Shown here: positions 22,001-35,100 of the stretch, piece after piece
Position numbering within the stretch: the stretch's first letter is position 1
How the letters are laid out: each line of letters starts with the position of its first letter
Source: Catenaria anguillulae PL171
Taxonomy: Eukaryota > Blastocladiomycota > Blastocladiomycetes > Blastocladiales > Catenariaceae
Assembly: GCA_002102555.1 (NCBI GenBank)
Contig: MCFL01000007.1
Span: 496,001 to 560,000 of the forward strand
DNA: 64,000 nucleotides
Direction of reading: 5' to 3'
Notes under the pieces: generated by a model
Database searches by the model: none
Seen by the model: the letters and a program-made list of their open reading frames with translations, nothing else
What the model was told of the DNA's origin: nothing
Program-made: the position numbers and the translations under genes

Positions 22001-22746
22001 CTACTGCTTGCCAGCAACTGCCAACTCCAACTCTGCGACGGTCCCCGCAGGCGGCTGATACTCGCGATACCTCTCCAACCGCTCGCCATCCACACGATAC
22101 ACGGTCCATTCGTCCTGGGGCTTTGCGCCCACTTTCCCCTTGTAAAATTGAATGGCTGGCTCGTTCCAATCGAGCACCCACCACTCGACACGCTTGGCCT
22201 TGTGGTGGACAAGAGCGTGTCGAATCACAGATTGCAACAGGATGGACCCGTAGCCAAACGCGCGGTATGGCTCGCGGATGCACAAGTCTTCGACCCACAC
22301 GTTGTGTTGACCTTGCCAGGTCGAGTAGTTGAAAAAGTACAGGCAGAAGCCCAAGTACAGACGCGTTGGGTGGACGGCGGACAGCGGCAGTTTCAAGGAA
22401 GCGGGCGGGCTGAGGATGCAACGGGGAATTGAAGTCAGGACGGAGAAGTGCAAGACCATGTCAGAATCGACAGAGCAGATGAGAGTACGCACACTTCGCC
22501 ATCGGCCAACTCGCGCTCAAGCACCACGGCACGCGCAGACTTGACGGCCTTGCCCGAGAGCACATCGGCGTCGCTCGGGAACAGCGAGGCGCGCAAGTCG
22601 TCGACCGTGCACACAACCTGGTCGGGCATCTTTTCGTATTCGGCAAGTTCGTAGATCATTTGCCAAATGGCGGGCAGATCGGCCTCGACAATGGGCCGGA
22701 TGGTCGGCGTGGGCAGCAAGGGTTTGGCGGCGGCGGCGGTCGACAT
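22001..22746 (-). CDS. diamine/thialysine N-acetyltransferase (SSAT-like GNAT)
   Basis: GNAT enzyme of the spermidine/spermine N1-acetyltransferase family, which transfers acetyl from acetyl-CoA to polyamines or thialysine in the cytosol. The start is ATG 22746 (MSTAAAAK). Exon 1 has TIRPIVEADLPAIWQMI and ELAEYEKMPDQV. An intron of about 85 bp (GTGTGC...CCTCAG) leads to exon 2 with YLGFCLYFFNYSTWQGQ, VWVEDLCI, and the acetyl-CoA loop RAFGYGS (R-x-x-G-x-G). Then come VEWWVLDWNEPAIQFYKGK, with the family's WNxxAI-FY signature, and an EW near the end. At about 220 residues it is slightly longer than animal SSAT because of a C-terminal extension. Substrate choice cannot be read from the sequence. 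No frame break. Confidence 0.9.
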
Positions 22747-23383
22747 GATGGTTGGGTGATTGGCAAATGCTTGGGGTGGTACTTTGCTCAACCGAGATTC
22801 GTTCATGAGGATTCAAGAGGCTTTTGAAGCTTCACATGTAGTTGTGTCTCGCGGTCGTGTCCGTTCCGGCCCCAACCATTGCCCAAGTTGCCGGCGCGCA
22901 GGGATATTTTTGAACCTTGGCTGCTCAGGTGACAATGAGTCAAAGGCAGCGAATAGCGATCCAAACCGAAGTTTGCAAACGACGGACAATAGACATGCGT
23001 CGGTAAACTGGATCGATGACTCGGAGATATGGGGGCCGAGCTGGCTGTAGTGATAATGGACCCATCCTGATCATCACTGCCGGATCGATATCGAATTTAT
23101 TCATACATGGGACGGCCGCTGGCTCCGCTTTCAGTTGGAGCCGCAGGATTCTGGGCCACAGTATGGCTGGGTATCTGCATGACAGGGTGGGAACTGGGTG
23201 GGAAGTTAGGAACAAATGTCAAGCAGTGTCAAACCAGCAATTCAGAAGGTGGGCCGTCGATCGAGCGCAAAGAGAGATCGGGAGACAACATAGTCACACA
23301 TGGACGACCCAAAATCTCCGATCACATTCACATGCAAGGATCACCCGGCACTTGGCCAGCACACATGCAAACGCCCTGAAATC
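22747..23383. promoter_or_regulatory. divergent promoter region (acetyltransferase / NAA15)
   Basis: A 637-bp gap. An in-frame ATG at 23300 could extend NAA15 by 28 residues. No RNA gene or other coding signal found. Confidence 0.4.
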
Positions 23384-26338
23384 ATGCCCCCGAAGCGCAA
23401 GCCCACCACAAAGCCCCCGCCCGCCGTGGCCGCCGCTGCCGCCGCTGCTGCGGCAGCCAAGAAGCCCCAGTCAGCAGCCGCCGCGACGTCCGCATCGGCC
23501 ACAGCTTCTGCTGCTCGTCCGACTTCTGCTGCTGCTGCCACCACCGCCAATGCCCTGACCACAGGCACCGCCAATGCCGCACATGCGATCAGCACCCCTG
23601 TCAACGCTCGAGCTGTCGCCTCGGGTGCCGCTGGACCTGCAGCCGCCGGTGGCCAACTCTACAAGCGGTGCCCACCGCTTGCCTCCAAGGAAGCCGGTCT
23701 GTTCAAGCAAGTCCTCAAGCTCTACGAGATGAAGCAGTACAAGAAGGGTCTCAAGACGGCCGAACAGATCCTGAAAAAATCGCCCGACCACGGCGAGTCG
23801 CGCGCTATGCACGGCTTGCTCATGTTCCAGCTCGATCAGAAGGAGGATGGGTATAGGGAGATTGAAAAGGGCGTTGAATTGGACCCTGGATCGCACATTG
23901 TGTGGCATGTGTACGGATTGGCGTACAGGTCCGACAAGAAGTACGAGAGGCCGTTAGGTGTTACTTGAAGGCTTTGACGTTGGATCAGGTGCGTTTTCTT
24001 GCTTCGGGATTGCACCGATTTCATATTCTTGCCAACTGACTTGACACTGTGTTTTCATCAGCACAACTTCCAAATCCTCCGTGACCTGGCGTCCATGCAA
24101 ATCCACTGCGCGATTATGCAGGTTACCTTGTGCGTTCTTCCATTTGTGTCTCCCTTTTCGACCCATACAGGACGCTCACCGTCAAATACCAACCATGCCA
24201 ACCAATAGGCGACCCGCGAAAAGCTTGCACGTGCAACCCGTGGCCCACACCAACGCATCCACCTGATTGGCATGGCGATCGCCAACCACCTCTTGGGCAA
24301 CCACGCAGCCGCCATCCAAGCGTGGACCTGTACGCAGACACGTACAAGCCTCACCCGCCGCCGCGCGACTGGGACTTTTCCGAAATGCTTCTGTACCGCA
24401 ACCAAATCCTGCACGAGTCTGGCGATCTCGACACGACGCTTTCGCATCTGGACGTGATTGAACCGCTCGTGTGCGATGTGCGTGCCGTGCGTGAAAAGCG
24501 CGCCCAAGTGTTGCTTGAGATGGGCCGCCAAGAACAGGCCATGATGGCATATGCCGAGTTGGTCAAGACCAACCCGGATTGCAGGACGTACGTGGATGGA
24601 TTCATCAAGGCGAGCGGCGAGCGCGCAGAGGACGTGCTTGAGGGCCTGGTGGTGGATTACCCAAAGAGCAACCTCATGCCCGTCATGTACCTGAATGCCT
24701 TGCCTGCCGACTCGGATGCGTTTGAGTCTGCGCTGCGCAATTACCTCGAAGCAAACATTGTGCGCGGCGTGCCCTCCTTGTGGGCCAACCTGCGCCAGCT
24801 CTACGATGACCAAAGTACCGACAAGCCTGCCATCCTTGTGCGCGTCGTGTCGTCGCTGCTCGAGTCCCCACGGACGCCATGGTCAACGGCCGCGAACCTT
24901 TCCGGATGTGGATCGAGTACTTCCTCGCCCAGCACTATGATCGTACGGGCGAGTACGCCAAGGCCATTGAGCACGCGCAACGCGCCGTGGCCGAGCAGCC
25001 GCCAAAGGATACCGACTCTGGCAACGGCGGCGACGCCGTCACCACGACGTCCTCGTCCTCGTCGGCCGTGACCGTTCCCGAACTCTTGCTGCTGCAAGCG
25101 CGCATTTACAAGCACGCGGGCAATGCTGCACGTGCACGTGACCTGGCCAATGCTGCGCGCGAGGCCGATCTCAAGGATCGGTACGTCAACACAAAGTGCG
25201 TCAAGTACATGCTCCGTGCCGACGACCTTGCCAGTGCGCAGGATACCATCAAGTTGTTTGCGCGGCCCGACATGGCCGACCCGCTCAAGGATCTCGAAGA
25301 GATGCAATGCCAATGGTTTGCGTTCGAGTCGGCGGCCTTGCACTCGCGGCCAACGCCTACGGCTTGTCGCTCAAGCGCCTGCACCAAATCATTGCGCACT
25401 TCCGCGAGTTTGACGACGACCAGTTTGATTTCCACACGTACTGCTTGCGCAAGATGACACTGCGTGCCTACGTCGATATGCTCCAATGGGAGGACCGGTC
25501 GCGCGCGCACGCTTACTTTGAACGTGCAGCCCAGGCGTGCGTGCGCGAGTACATTCGCTTGTACGAAGCGCCCGCGGCCGTGGTCAAGGCTCAGGTCGCA
25601 GAGGCTGAGGAGGCTGTCAAGGTAGCAAGAAGGCCGCGGCTAAGAAGAAGAAGGAAATGGCACAGGGCAAGGACCCGGACAAGGACAAGCATGGGTCGAG
25701 CATGCCCGACCCGGATCCGCTCGGGCTCGAGTATGTGGGCGAGGCCGATCCGCTTGCGCAGGCGGCCAAGATTGTCAAGATGCTCGAGGCTCATCACGCA
25801 AAGAGCGTTGCAACGCACGTGTTGGCGTTTGATGTGGCGTATCGCCAAGGCCGCTGGGTCATTGCCATGCGCGCCGTGCAAAAGATGGTGAGTGTGAGCG
25901 TGTTGGGTGCGGGCGAGCCCGAGATGCATGTGAGGGCAATGATGCTCGCGCAGCGGGTGGGCAAGGACGATGTGGACGGCGCCGTGCGCGGGATCGTCAT
26001 CAAGGGCTTGCACGAGTTGCTGGCCGCTGGCGAACCGGTGCCGAGCGAGTTGGATGTGGTGGCCATGAACGCGCATTTGTTCAGGACCATGGCGGCGCCA
26101 GCTTGTTGGGCAAGGCTGCCGTTGCTCGAGTGTATGTTGAGGTCGGACAAGCGATGAGGCCAAGTCGGTGGTTGATGGCATGCTCGCACTCGGGTCGCCG
26201 TGGTCTGGCACCACGTTCAAGCAGGCACGGCAAGTGTGGGAGTTGGTCGGCGCGGTCGGGTTTGGTGGATCCGAGGAGGCGGCAGAGTTGGCTGCGCGGC
26301 TGGAGGAGTCAGCCCGGGCATGGTTTGCGATTGAATGA
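23384..26338 (+). CDS. NAA15: NatA N-terminal acetyltransferase auxiliary subunit NAA15
   Basis: Ribosome-docking TPR scaffold of NatA, which acetylates nascent N-termini together with NAA10. From ATG 23384 there is a poly-Ala/Lys/Pro extension of about 100 residues. The conserved protein starts at LASKEAGLFKQVLKLYEMKQYKKG, read here in parts: KEAGLFKQVL, YEMKQYKKGL, HGESRAMHGL, HIVWHVYGLAYRSDKKYE. Introns 23990-24060 and 24121-24170 flank a small exon encoding HNFQILRDLASMQIHCAIMQ. Later landmarks are LLLYRNQILHESG, WIEYFLAQHYD, ARIYKHAGN, DRYVNTKCVKYMLRAD, LEEMQCQWF, DDDQFDFHTYC and the Lys-rich KKAAAKKKKEMAQ. All are in the family order. At least seven one-base frame breaks (near 23948, 24200, 24330, 24870, 25345, 25625 and 26100-26150) must be crossed. 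The poly-Ala extension is unusual. Confidence 0.9.
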
Positions 26339-26800
26339 GAGTGGGAAGGCGCACTCTTTCCAGAGAACAAATAGGCTGCATGTATTGGTATAGTAATGTG
26401 TTGTTGATGTTTGATTGTGTTTGCTCTAATTTTCTCTCTATGCTCCAGTTCCTTTGGTGTTTATCAGCAGCTCATGGTCCACAACGCAACGCAATGCAAC
26501 ACAAAGAGAGCATGGGGAATGGGGAGTGTGAGTCGATGATCCGCCAACAGATGGAGATCGATGGCCGTGACACGAGTCATTGATCTAGAGTTTGAATAAT
26601 AGTGACCAGAAAACAACATCCTCGTCCTGTTTCTTCCATGGATCTCTGCTAGCTCAGGCAATCTGCGCCCTCAACCTCCTCCGCCGCCGCCCTCCTCCCT
26701 TACCCATTAACTTAACACTTCAAGCCGTCTCACATTCCCAACTCCACTCTCTTACTGTCGCCCCTGACCATTCTCCCAAGCAACACAGCGGCATATCAAA
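26339..26800. other. intergenic region between NAA15 and the E2 gene
   Basis: Tandem gap of 462 bp with a pyrimidine-rich stretch just upstream of the ATG at 26801. No other gene seen. Confidence 0.45.
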
Positions 26801-28702
26801 ATGGCTGACAAGCACCTGTTCCGCATTCACAAAGAGCGTCCGTAGCTCATTTCAGCCCGTTCCTGTTCCTTGCCTGCACTGCATCTTGGCCTTGTGCGCC
26901 GTGACGATCAAGGAGGGTTTTGACCAACTTGTCGTCCTCCATTGTCTACAGTCCGAGACATTCAACGAAATCCGGACCCATTCTTTCACTTGCACTATGA
27001 CGAGGAAGACGTTCGCTCGCTCAAGGGTCCGCCTGATTCCCCTTCGCATCATTCCTCGTCGTGCGCACACATGTGTTCACTCCTGCGCCAGTCGCCACAG
27101 CCCTTATCGTTGGCTCGCCGGAAACGCCTTATGCCTATGGCCTCTTCACTTTTGACTTCAAGTTTCCCGAATCTTACCCGAACGAGAGTCCAAAAGTGGT
27201 CATCACGACAACCAATAACCAAAAGACTCGCTTCAATCCAAATGTCCGTTGCAATTGCCCGTGCCCAGTGGGTGAATCCGCCTTGTTTGCCACGTTCCTG
27301 TAACCATTCCCTTACGATTTTCGCAGCTGTACGCCACGGGCAAAGTATGCCTCAGTTTGCTGGGCACTTGGCGTGGCACGGCCGTTGAAAACTGGAATTC
27401 AGGTCCGCTTGGGTCGTTCTTTTCTTGCAACGCATCCCGTTCAATTGCTCAATTGCTTCCTCGCCTCGATAAGCGCATGGAATCTCTTCCGTCCTCGTCT
27501 CAATTCAATCGCTCATGAGCGCCAACCCGTACGAGAATGAGCCCGGATTCGAAGAGCAAAAACCCGAGGAAAAGGACAACGTCGAGGCCTACAAGCGCAA
27601 GATTACCCATGAAACCATCCGCATCTCTGCCTTGGATCGGTTCGCTTCTCATGTCTCGCGCGGACGGCAAGGTTCGCCATCGACTCACTTCCCTCGTCAT
27701 GCTAGGATCGATGCCTACTTCAACAATCGCAACCGGTCCGACCTCCCCTTTGAGGACGTGTCTAAATACCTCTTTATGTGCTACTACCGTCAATACCTTG
27801 TACGCTCTTGGCTATCTGCTACCAAATCTCCCACCTCACACAAATATCTCACTTGATCCTATGCCTTTGCCCAGGCCACCATCGAGCGCGAGCAGAAACT
27901 CGTCAAGGATGGCGATAAATTCGTCGAAATGCCCTTTGAAGGCCACGGCAACACCATGATGGGTACATTCCAGTACTCCGCCCTCACTGACCGACTGCAT
28001 GCGGCGTTCAAGCGGCTGGTGGACGAGACCCAAGAGTGGATCGAGGCGTCGCAGTCTCCGGCCTGGTCGGAAATGGAGTCGTTGAGTTACAGCAAGATGA
28101 TGGCAGAGTACAAGCAGTTGGTCGAGTCCAAGGAGTTTGACGGGCTGCTTGACCTTTCCTTGGCGTTCGACAAGAATCCGTTTGTTTGGAACGTGTCCTT
28201 GGTTGGGCCAACGGGGACCAATTATGAGTGCGTTGATTCTCTTCCGAAACCCGTTTTCTTTGACAAGCGTTTTCTTACTTGGTGACCGTTTCATAGGGGT
28301 GGAGTTTTTGCCGTTCGTGTCGTCTTTCACAAGGATTTCCCAACCATTCGTCCTCGCGTCACGTGCGTGCTTTCTTCCTTTCTATCTCCCTCTCTTTGCT
28401 TGATTTCTCACTCGGCAGCGGCTCATCATCCCATCTCTTGTTTTGCATGACAGATTCACTACTCCGTTCCACCATCCTTGCGTCTCCGAAGACGGGATCC
28501 CATACTATCAGCCAGAACGCATGGACGATATTTCTTCCCACTTGTCGGCCTTGCTCAAGCTCATGACTGACCTCCCGAAACCGGACCCAATCACACACAC
28601 CAACCCAAAAGCCGCGCATCATGCTTTGGAGACAAGAAAGCCAAGCGCGAGTATGGACAAGCCGTGAGGCGGTGCGCAGAGAGGTCGGCCGAGTATAGCT
28701 GA
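26801..28702 (+). CDS. UBE2Z-like ubiquitin-conjugating enzyme fused to an inactive second UBC domain (copy A)
   Basis: Nine exons: 26801-26837, 26952-27026, 27101-27243, 27327-27402, 27474-27639, 27706-27799, 27875-28227, 28297-28362 and 28454-28702. They total 1,259 nt, so one missing base near 28640 makes exactly 419 codons plus stop. Domain 1 is a class E2 fold: FRIHKELRDIQRNPDP, ALIVGSPETPYAYG, RFNPN then LYATGKVCLSLLGTW with the active-site Cys at about residue 93. ISSVLVSIQSLM and NPYENEPGF follow, as in human UBE2Z and its HETIR helix. Domain 2 (about residues 275-419) is a complete second UBC fold: WNVSLVGPTGTNYEGG, FHKDFP, FTTPFHHP, then EDGIPYY where the catalytic ICL should be. 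The Cys is lost, and NPKAA precedes the C-terminal helices. This looks like an E2 carrying its own UEV-like domain. Substrate is unknown. Confidence 0.9.
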
Positions 28703-29108
28703 GATTCCCACCCACCCCATGATTTCTGCTGGATTATGCGTCAGTTGGTCATTGATTGAATCATTTTTTGATTGTCTTACTGTTCATATGCACACATTTC
28801 GTTCAACACCTATTTACGCCGTCCATTCTTTTTTTGCTTCTCGATTTGTTGGACCACGGACCCTTGCTCAGAAAACATGACAGTGTCGACATTAACAACG
28901 ACTCGAGAGGCCCGACGAGCTAAAACCAGCACAAACTCCATGCAATATCCAAACTAGACTTGAAAACGTCATAACACTTGACAATAAACTTGGTCACAAG
29001 TGCAAGTCATGTCGCCCTCCCGACCTGGATCGTCAGCCGACGCGAAACACCAACGGAGCCCACACAGGTGATGCGGGCGGGGCGCACTCCCAAGGCCCGA
29101 AAGGGATC
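28703..29108. other. intergenic region before CFAP44
   Basis: Contains AATAAA at about 28983, a possible polyA signal for the E2 gene. The CFAP44 5' end is uncertain: an upstream ATG at 29009 opens a short frame that stops unless bases are missing. Confidence 0.35.
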
Positions 29109-32100
29109 ATGGACCATCAAGCGTTCAACGTCAACCCGATATCAATCGGCGGCGGAGAATTACTCGATACGTTGTACTATCCAGACGAGTACATTTTGAA
29201 GCCCTTGATTCCAGGCGAGCTTGACCGCGAGCGTTTGGCAACAACGTACGCATACCCTGCTTCGTGCGCTGGCGTGCGGTATGACTGATTCTACATTCAT
29301 TTGCCATGTCCAGGTTCACTCTTGGCTTTCCAGCAACCCAGCGTCAATCATTTTGCTTTGTTTCCCCGTCCGTCATCGCGTTCCCATCCGGAAATGCCGT
29401 AACCTTGCTCAACGTCGTCACCATGGAACAGCAATTGTTGCCTGGACCAAGGTGTGGCGGGATATGTGTCGTTGCTGTACGTGCATCGCCAACGCTACAC
29501 ACTCGAACCTGACATTGACAAACCTTTTTGGTCGGGAAACGGACCAGGTTCACCCAGACACGACTTTCATTGCCGTTGCCGAACGCCACCACAAGGTCCA
29601 AACATTTACATATACTCCTACCCAGACCTGCGGCTGTACCGCGTTCTCAGAGGCGGCGCCGACCTCGGCTTCTCGCACTTGACGTTTAGCCAAGCCGATG
29701 GCGGTGCCTACTTGGCATCTGCCGCTTCGGACCCAGACTACACGTTGACCGTTTGGGACTGGCGCAAGGAACGCGTTGTGCTTCGTGCAAAGGCATTTTC
29801 TCAAGACTTGTTCCATGTCGCATTCTCGCCAATCAACCCGCTGGCCATTGTCACGTCCGGCGTGGGACACATCAAGTTTTGGAAGATGGCGTCCACATTT
29901 ACTGGGCTCAAATTGCAAGGATTGTTGGGCAAGTTTGGTGCAACCGAACTGACGGATATCCCATGCTTCATTACGTTGCCGAGTGGCAAGGTATTGTCGG
30001 CGACGGATTCGGGCATCCTGCTCTTGTGGGATGGAAACTTTATTCAATGCGAAGTGTCGGGCGGTTGGGGAAAAAGTGCCACCAGGGAGCAATCGAGTAC
30101 ATTGCCGTCGAAGACGGCGATGTCATTACCGCGGGCGAGGATGGATACATTCGCACATGGGATTTAGAAGCTATCGAGGGCCCGGAGCCGACAGAAGGCA
30201 AATCACCAACAGCAACAACCGTGTTTGAGCTAGAGCCTTTGGACGAGCTGTTTGTGGGCAAAGACGTCAAGATCAAGTGCATGCGCCGGATGCCAGTTGA
30301 TACCACCACCGCAAAGGCAAACAAGGCGTCGGCCACGGCTGCCGCGGCCGGTGTGGATTACTTGGCGGCGGACGGGAATGGCGCCCTTTGGCGGGTCAAT
30401 CTCAAGTCGCGCACATCGGAACGGATCTGGTCGTTTCCCAGTGGGCCCATCCACGCCATTGATACCTGTCAGTCTGCTGTGCATCATTTGGTCATCAGCG
30501 CCGGCCAAGATGGCACCGTCCGTGTCAATGACCCATTGACGCGCAGCCACTCGCAATTGCCCGTCACTCTGTTCCGGCGACATGCATCAAGTATCTTCCC
30601 GGTCGTTAGATGCCCTCGGGTGCTCGCTCGTCGCTGGGTTCGCCGATGGCAGCATTCGATTCTTTCGCCATGCCGTACCCACACCGGGGAAATCGTCAAT
30701 TGCTATTGCACGCACACATGCCCTCCGTCCGCACGCAACGGCTGTGGTTTCGCTCGTGTTATCATCGGATGCAACCGTCTTGGCCACTGCCAATGAGCAC
30801 GGAGACGTGTTCTTTTTCCTTGTTCGCAACATTGGTGTCACGTTTGATCGGAGCACAGCCGTTACGCCCATCGGATTCTTGTCGCTAGGTACGGAGATTC
30901 GGTCCTTGACGTGGGGCCTGGACCCACAAGCCAAGTCGACCTCCAACCGGGTTCGCGGGCGCTACTTGGTGGTCGTCAAGTCGGGAGACACCCTGGTGCT
31001 TACCGTAAACCTCGACAAATCGTACGAGCGGGACCACAATTTTGTCATTCCTACCAGCGACTACGACGTGGCACCGTGGACTTTGCAAAAGTATGCCGAG
31101 TCGTTGACCACTAGTTCAATCTCAGCGCCAGCACCTGGTGCACCGAGCGATCGTCCCGCGACAGCAAGTAGTTCAAAGACAAAGCCCACGGCGGACACTG
31201 CTGACGGCCAAGGTGGATCGGATGGAATGGGCGAGCAGGGCAAGGACGCGGGTCAAGCAGCGGCATCCGGGCCTCCTCCCGTTACACATCAAGTGACCCA
31301 AGTGCTATATTTTGAGCAAGATCATTTCGTGTGCGCCATTGAAAGCAGCAATGGGACCACCGAAATCCGTTCATGCCTTTTGGGCGACTCCAAGATCAGT
31401 CGTTTACTCTTGACCCTTCACAATCACACGTCTGTGACGCATCTCGGCACATCCCCAACACTCAAGGCCCTGCTTATTGGTTGTGGCGACGGGACTGTTT
31501 ACTACCGACCAGTTAGCTTTGACGGCGACCTCAACTTGAGCAACACGGGTGGCCACGAATCTTGCTCTTGTCTGACGAGTACTTTTGGCGTTCCCACGTT
31601 CACGCGGGCAGCACGGTTGGATTCCGGGCCACGTTCGACGATGCCATTTTTGTTTCTGCCGGCGCCGACGGATCCATGTTTGTCATCAAGTCGGCCATTG
31701 ATGATTTGGTTCAGCGGGCATTGTCAACGGACGGGATGGTGCTGCCGACACTGGAGGATGCCGAAGACTTGCCCAACAAGTACACGATTCAAGAAGCCAA
31801 GATGATGTTGCGGATTGACGAGGAGAACGCGCTCGCTGAGCAGCGCAAGATGGCTCGCAAGTCAATCATTCGAGACCTACAGAGGCAATTGGATACGATC
31901 CGGTCTGAGAATGCCATGTTGCCTTCCGCGCTGCAGTTGCCTGAAGAGGCGTTGCACGTGGACCCGCAGCTCAAGGATCGTATTGGTAGGTTGAGTTGAA
32001 TGCTGGCTCAATCCGTTTTCTTCCCATCGGCGTTGACACTTGGTAATGCGTATCTCCAGCCGAGGAAACCGCAGCCAAGGTCGAGAAAGCCAAGAATCAG

Positions 32101-35100
32101 CTCTTGTGGCAGAGCGAAAAGATTGCCATTCTCCTTCGCAAGCTCAAACAACGTTTTCACGACCCTGTTGCGTCGTACGTGTCGACAGTTGAAGGATTCC
32201 AGGTGCGGATTCACCCATTCTCCCCAAGGTCGGAATGACTCTGTCTGCTCACTTCCGCACTTCTTCAACACAGAACGGTCTAACCCTCAATTCATTCCGC
32301 ACGGAGAAAATCGAGTCTCATGATCTCAAGCCCATGTCGCCTCAAGCTGCACAACAGCATAGACCCAGTCAGCTCAGTCCGACGGTGCAACCAGAGTTGA
32401 AGGTAGGCTTATCCAGATCATCCAAAAGCAGGAAAATGTTTCTGATTCTGCTCGCTCAATGTCACAGGGCAAGCACGTTGCCGTTGCACAGGGCGATGCT
32501 TCTTTGGCGGCCCCAGCCATGGCGTCAACGACCAAAAACACCGCGGTCGAGAGCAAGGCGGATGCGTCCAGACAGGTGCGGACACACGCATGTCCAAAAT
32601 ACAAACGCTGCACGGACTGGTTGACATTGTTGCCGATTCACTGTAGACTCAAGCCAAAACCCATGCACATATGGATCAGAACGCTCGATTGGAAGACCGA
32701 CGCCGTATCAAGAATGAACGCATCGAGCAATGGAAGCAGCTCATGGCGGGTAAGCCGAGTCCCACCAGCGAGGATCCACGAGATGCGGCCGCAATTCGAT
32801 ATGCAGAAACACACATGGGCGATTACAAGCTCAAGCGCGACAAGAACTACATTGTGCCCGAAAACGAGCGAGTGAATGCCGAGATGAAGCACAAACAGAT
32901 TGCCATGCTGCAAGCGAGTTTGGTTCGAATCATGGAGGTGCGTCACCCGGTTTCATGAAGTAGTGTCCGGATCGCCAGCACTGATGTCATGCCCGCATCG
33001 CATCCGCGCTGACACAAATACCCTGTGTAGGCATTCAATGGCAAGGTACATGCGCTCAGGAACCGTAAACAGCAACTCATCCAAGAGATGGAAGCTCGCA
33101 ACCGCCAGTTGACAGCTGCGCAGTCTGCCCTCGCGACATTTGGAAGTGCCGCTCGACGAGTACATGATCCTTGTCCGAATCAGCTGAGAGGCGCATTCAC
33201 TTACTCGTTCCATGCCTTTGCCCCAGAACATGTCCGATATCGCAAGCACCGATGTTTCGTCCGAACATTTATCGTCCCAAGATCAGCTCGACCGCAACGC
33301 CCATATTCACCGGTTGGAGCATTTGATACTGCGTCTCGAAAAGGTACACATGTTGGCTCAGGTGACACATGTTACGAGTAAACTGACATCTCGACTTGCT
33401 CCCACGCGATAACAGGCGAACGTAGACGCGGTTTCCCAGTTTGATGCTACCCTGGCGCTGCTCTGCCGTGAGCGCTTGTCCATTGCGACCGACATCAAGT
33501 CGGGCGAGATTCGTCTTTTGCTCCTCTTCCAAGAGTGGAAGCTGCTCAAAGAGTTTGAAAAGCACGACACGAGGTTGTCTGAAAAATTGACAACCAAGAA
33601 GGCAGAAAAGGCTGACATTGACATCAAGGTACGCTTGCTCAGCTCGGTGGTGCCGTTGCGGCCCCCGGCACTCAATGTTCTCTTGTTAATGACAGATTCA
33701 AGAAATCCAAGCCAAGATTGTGGAAAAGCGCAACGAGATTGAACGTGCAATGGATGCCCGTAAATCGCTTGAAGCCAAGCTGACGGAAACGATTGGTGAG
33801 AGCAGCAAGTTTGAAGAGGTGCTTGTCAAGATATTCCGCAAAAAGATTAAGCGCCGACGCCGCAAGGAGAACCAAACCCAGCAAACAAACGGCGACGAAG
33901 TGACTGAAGGAAATCCACCCGAAGACGAGGAAGAAGAGGAGGACGAGAGTGAGGATGAGAGTGATTCGGACGAAGATTCCGGCGATGATGCCGTCAGCGA
34001 CGATTGCCCTCCAGGTTGCGACTCGGCCGTGCACAAGGGTGTGCTCATGTTACGCGAGAAGCGGTTAGATCTCGAAGAGTCACTTGCGGATGTGCAAAAG
34101 AGTGTCGATGGTCTCAAGAAGGATCACGACATCTTTTCCAAAAAGGAAAAGGTCATTTCGGCCGCTCTGCGGCAGACTGAGCAAGAAATTCAAGAGTTCC
34201 AGAGCCAAAAGCAGCAAAAGCTCAACGAGCTCGATGTCGTGGTACGTATCTGCGATCGTTGTCCGAAATGCAGAAGGCTGATGGAGACTGTTTCTGACAC
34301 GCGCACTTTTCCTTCTCATTGTATAGGTTCCGCTTGCTTTCCATCAAATCCAATACTTTGAGGACAATCTTGAGGACTCACTCGTGTTCCCACATGATGG
34401 GCTGGATCGACTCAGGCATCGTATTGTTGAGACAGAGGCGGAGACGGAGCAAGTGCACAAGGATCACAAGGAACTCAAACGTGAGCATGTCACTTTACTC
34501 TCCATCCGTAAGGAGAAGCGAGCCAAGGTATATTTTCCCGGAAAAGCGTTTGTGTAGTTTCGTCGTGCTCTGACCACTTCATCTTTGTGTCGACACAGCT
34601 GCAAGAGTTTGAGTCAAAGTGCACCGAGGTTCAGATGCTGAAGTTTGGCCGCATTGTGGATTTGGATCGCTTGGAAAAGATGGGCGTCAACAAGGCAGCT
34701 GAAGATTTGCGAGTGCAAATCGCCGAAAAGGAAAGACAGCAGGCCCGGGAGTTGGAGGCGTGGGATGTACGTAGCCTTGATCTTGAGCGGCTAGTGGACC
34801 TTGGACACTGACGGACCCGCGGCTGCTATATTCATTTGTACCCTTTATAGCACAAGATTTCAGAGTTGAAGAAGCGACTGACTGCCGCCGTCGTCGAAAA
34901 CACCAAGCAACTCGAGGCCATTTACGAGCTTACCGTGAAGCGTAAGACGCTGGAGCAGGCACTCGACACGGAGCAGACGGCGGTCCTATCCCAATATGGC
35001 GGCCCGAGTCGACAAGAGATTGAAGAGCAGAATCGCCTCATCTCGACAGTCCAGAGACAAGCTCAGGAGATTGAGGAGCTCAAGGTTGAGTTGACAGATC

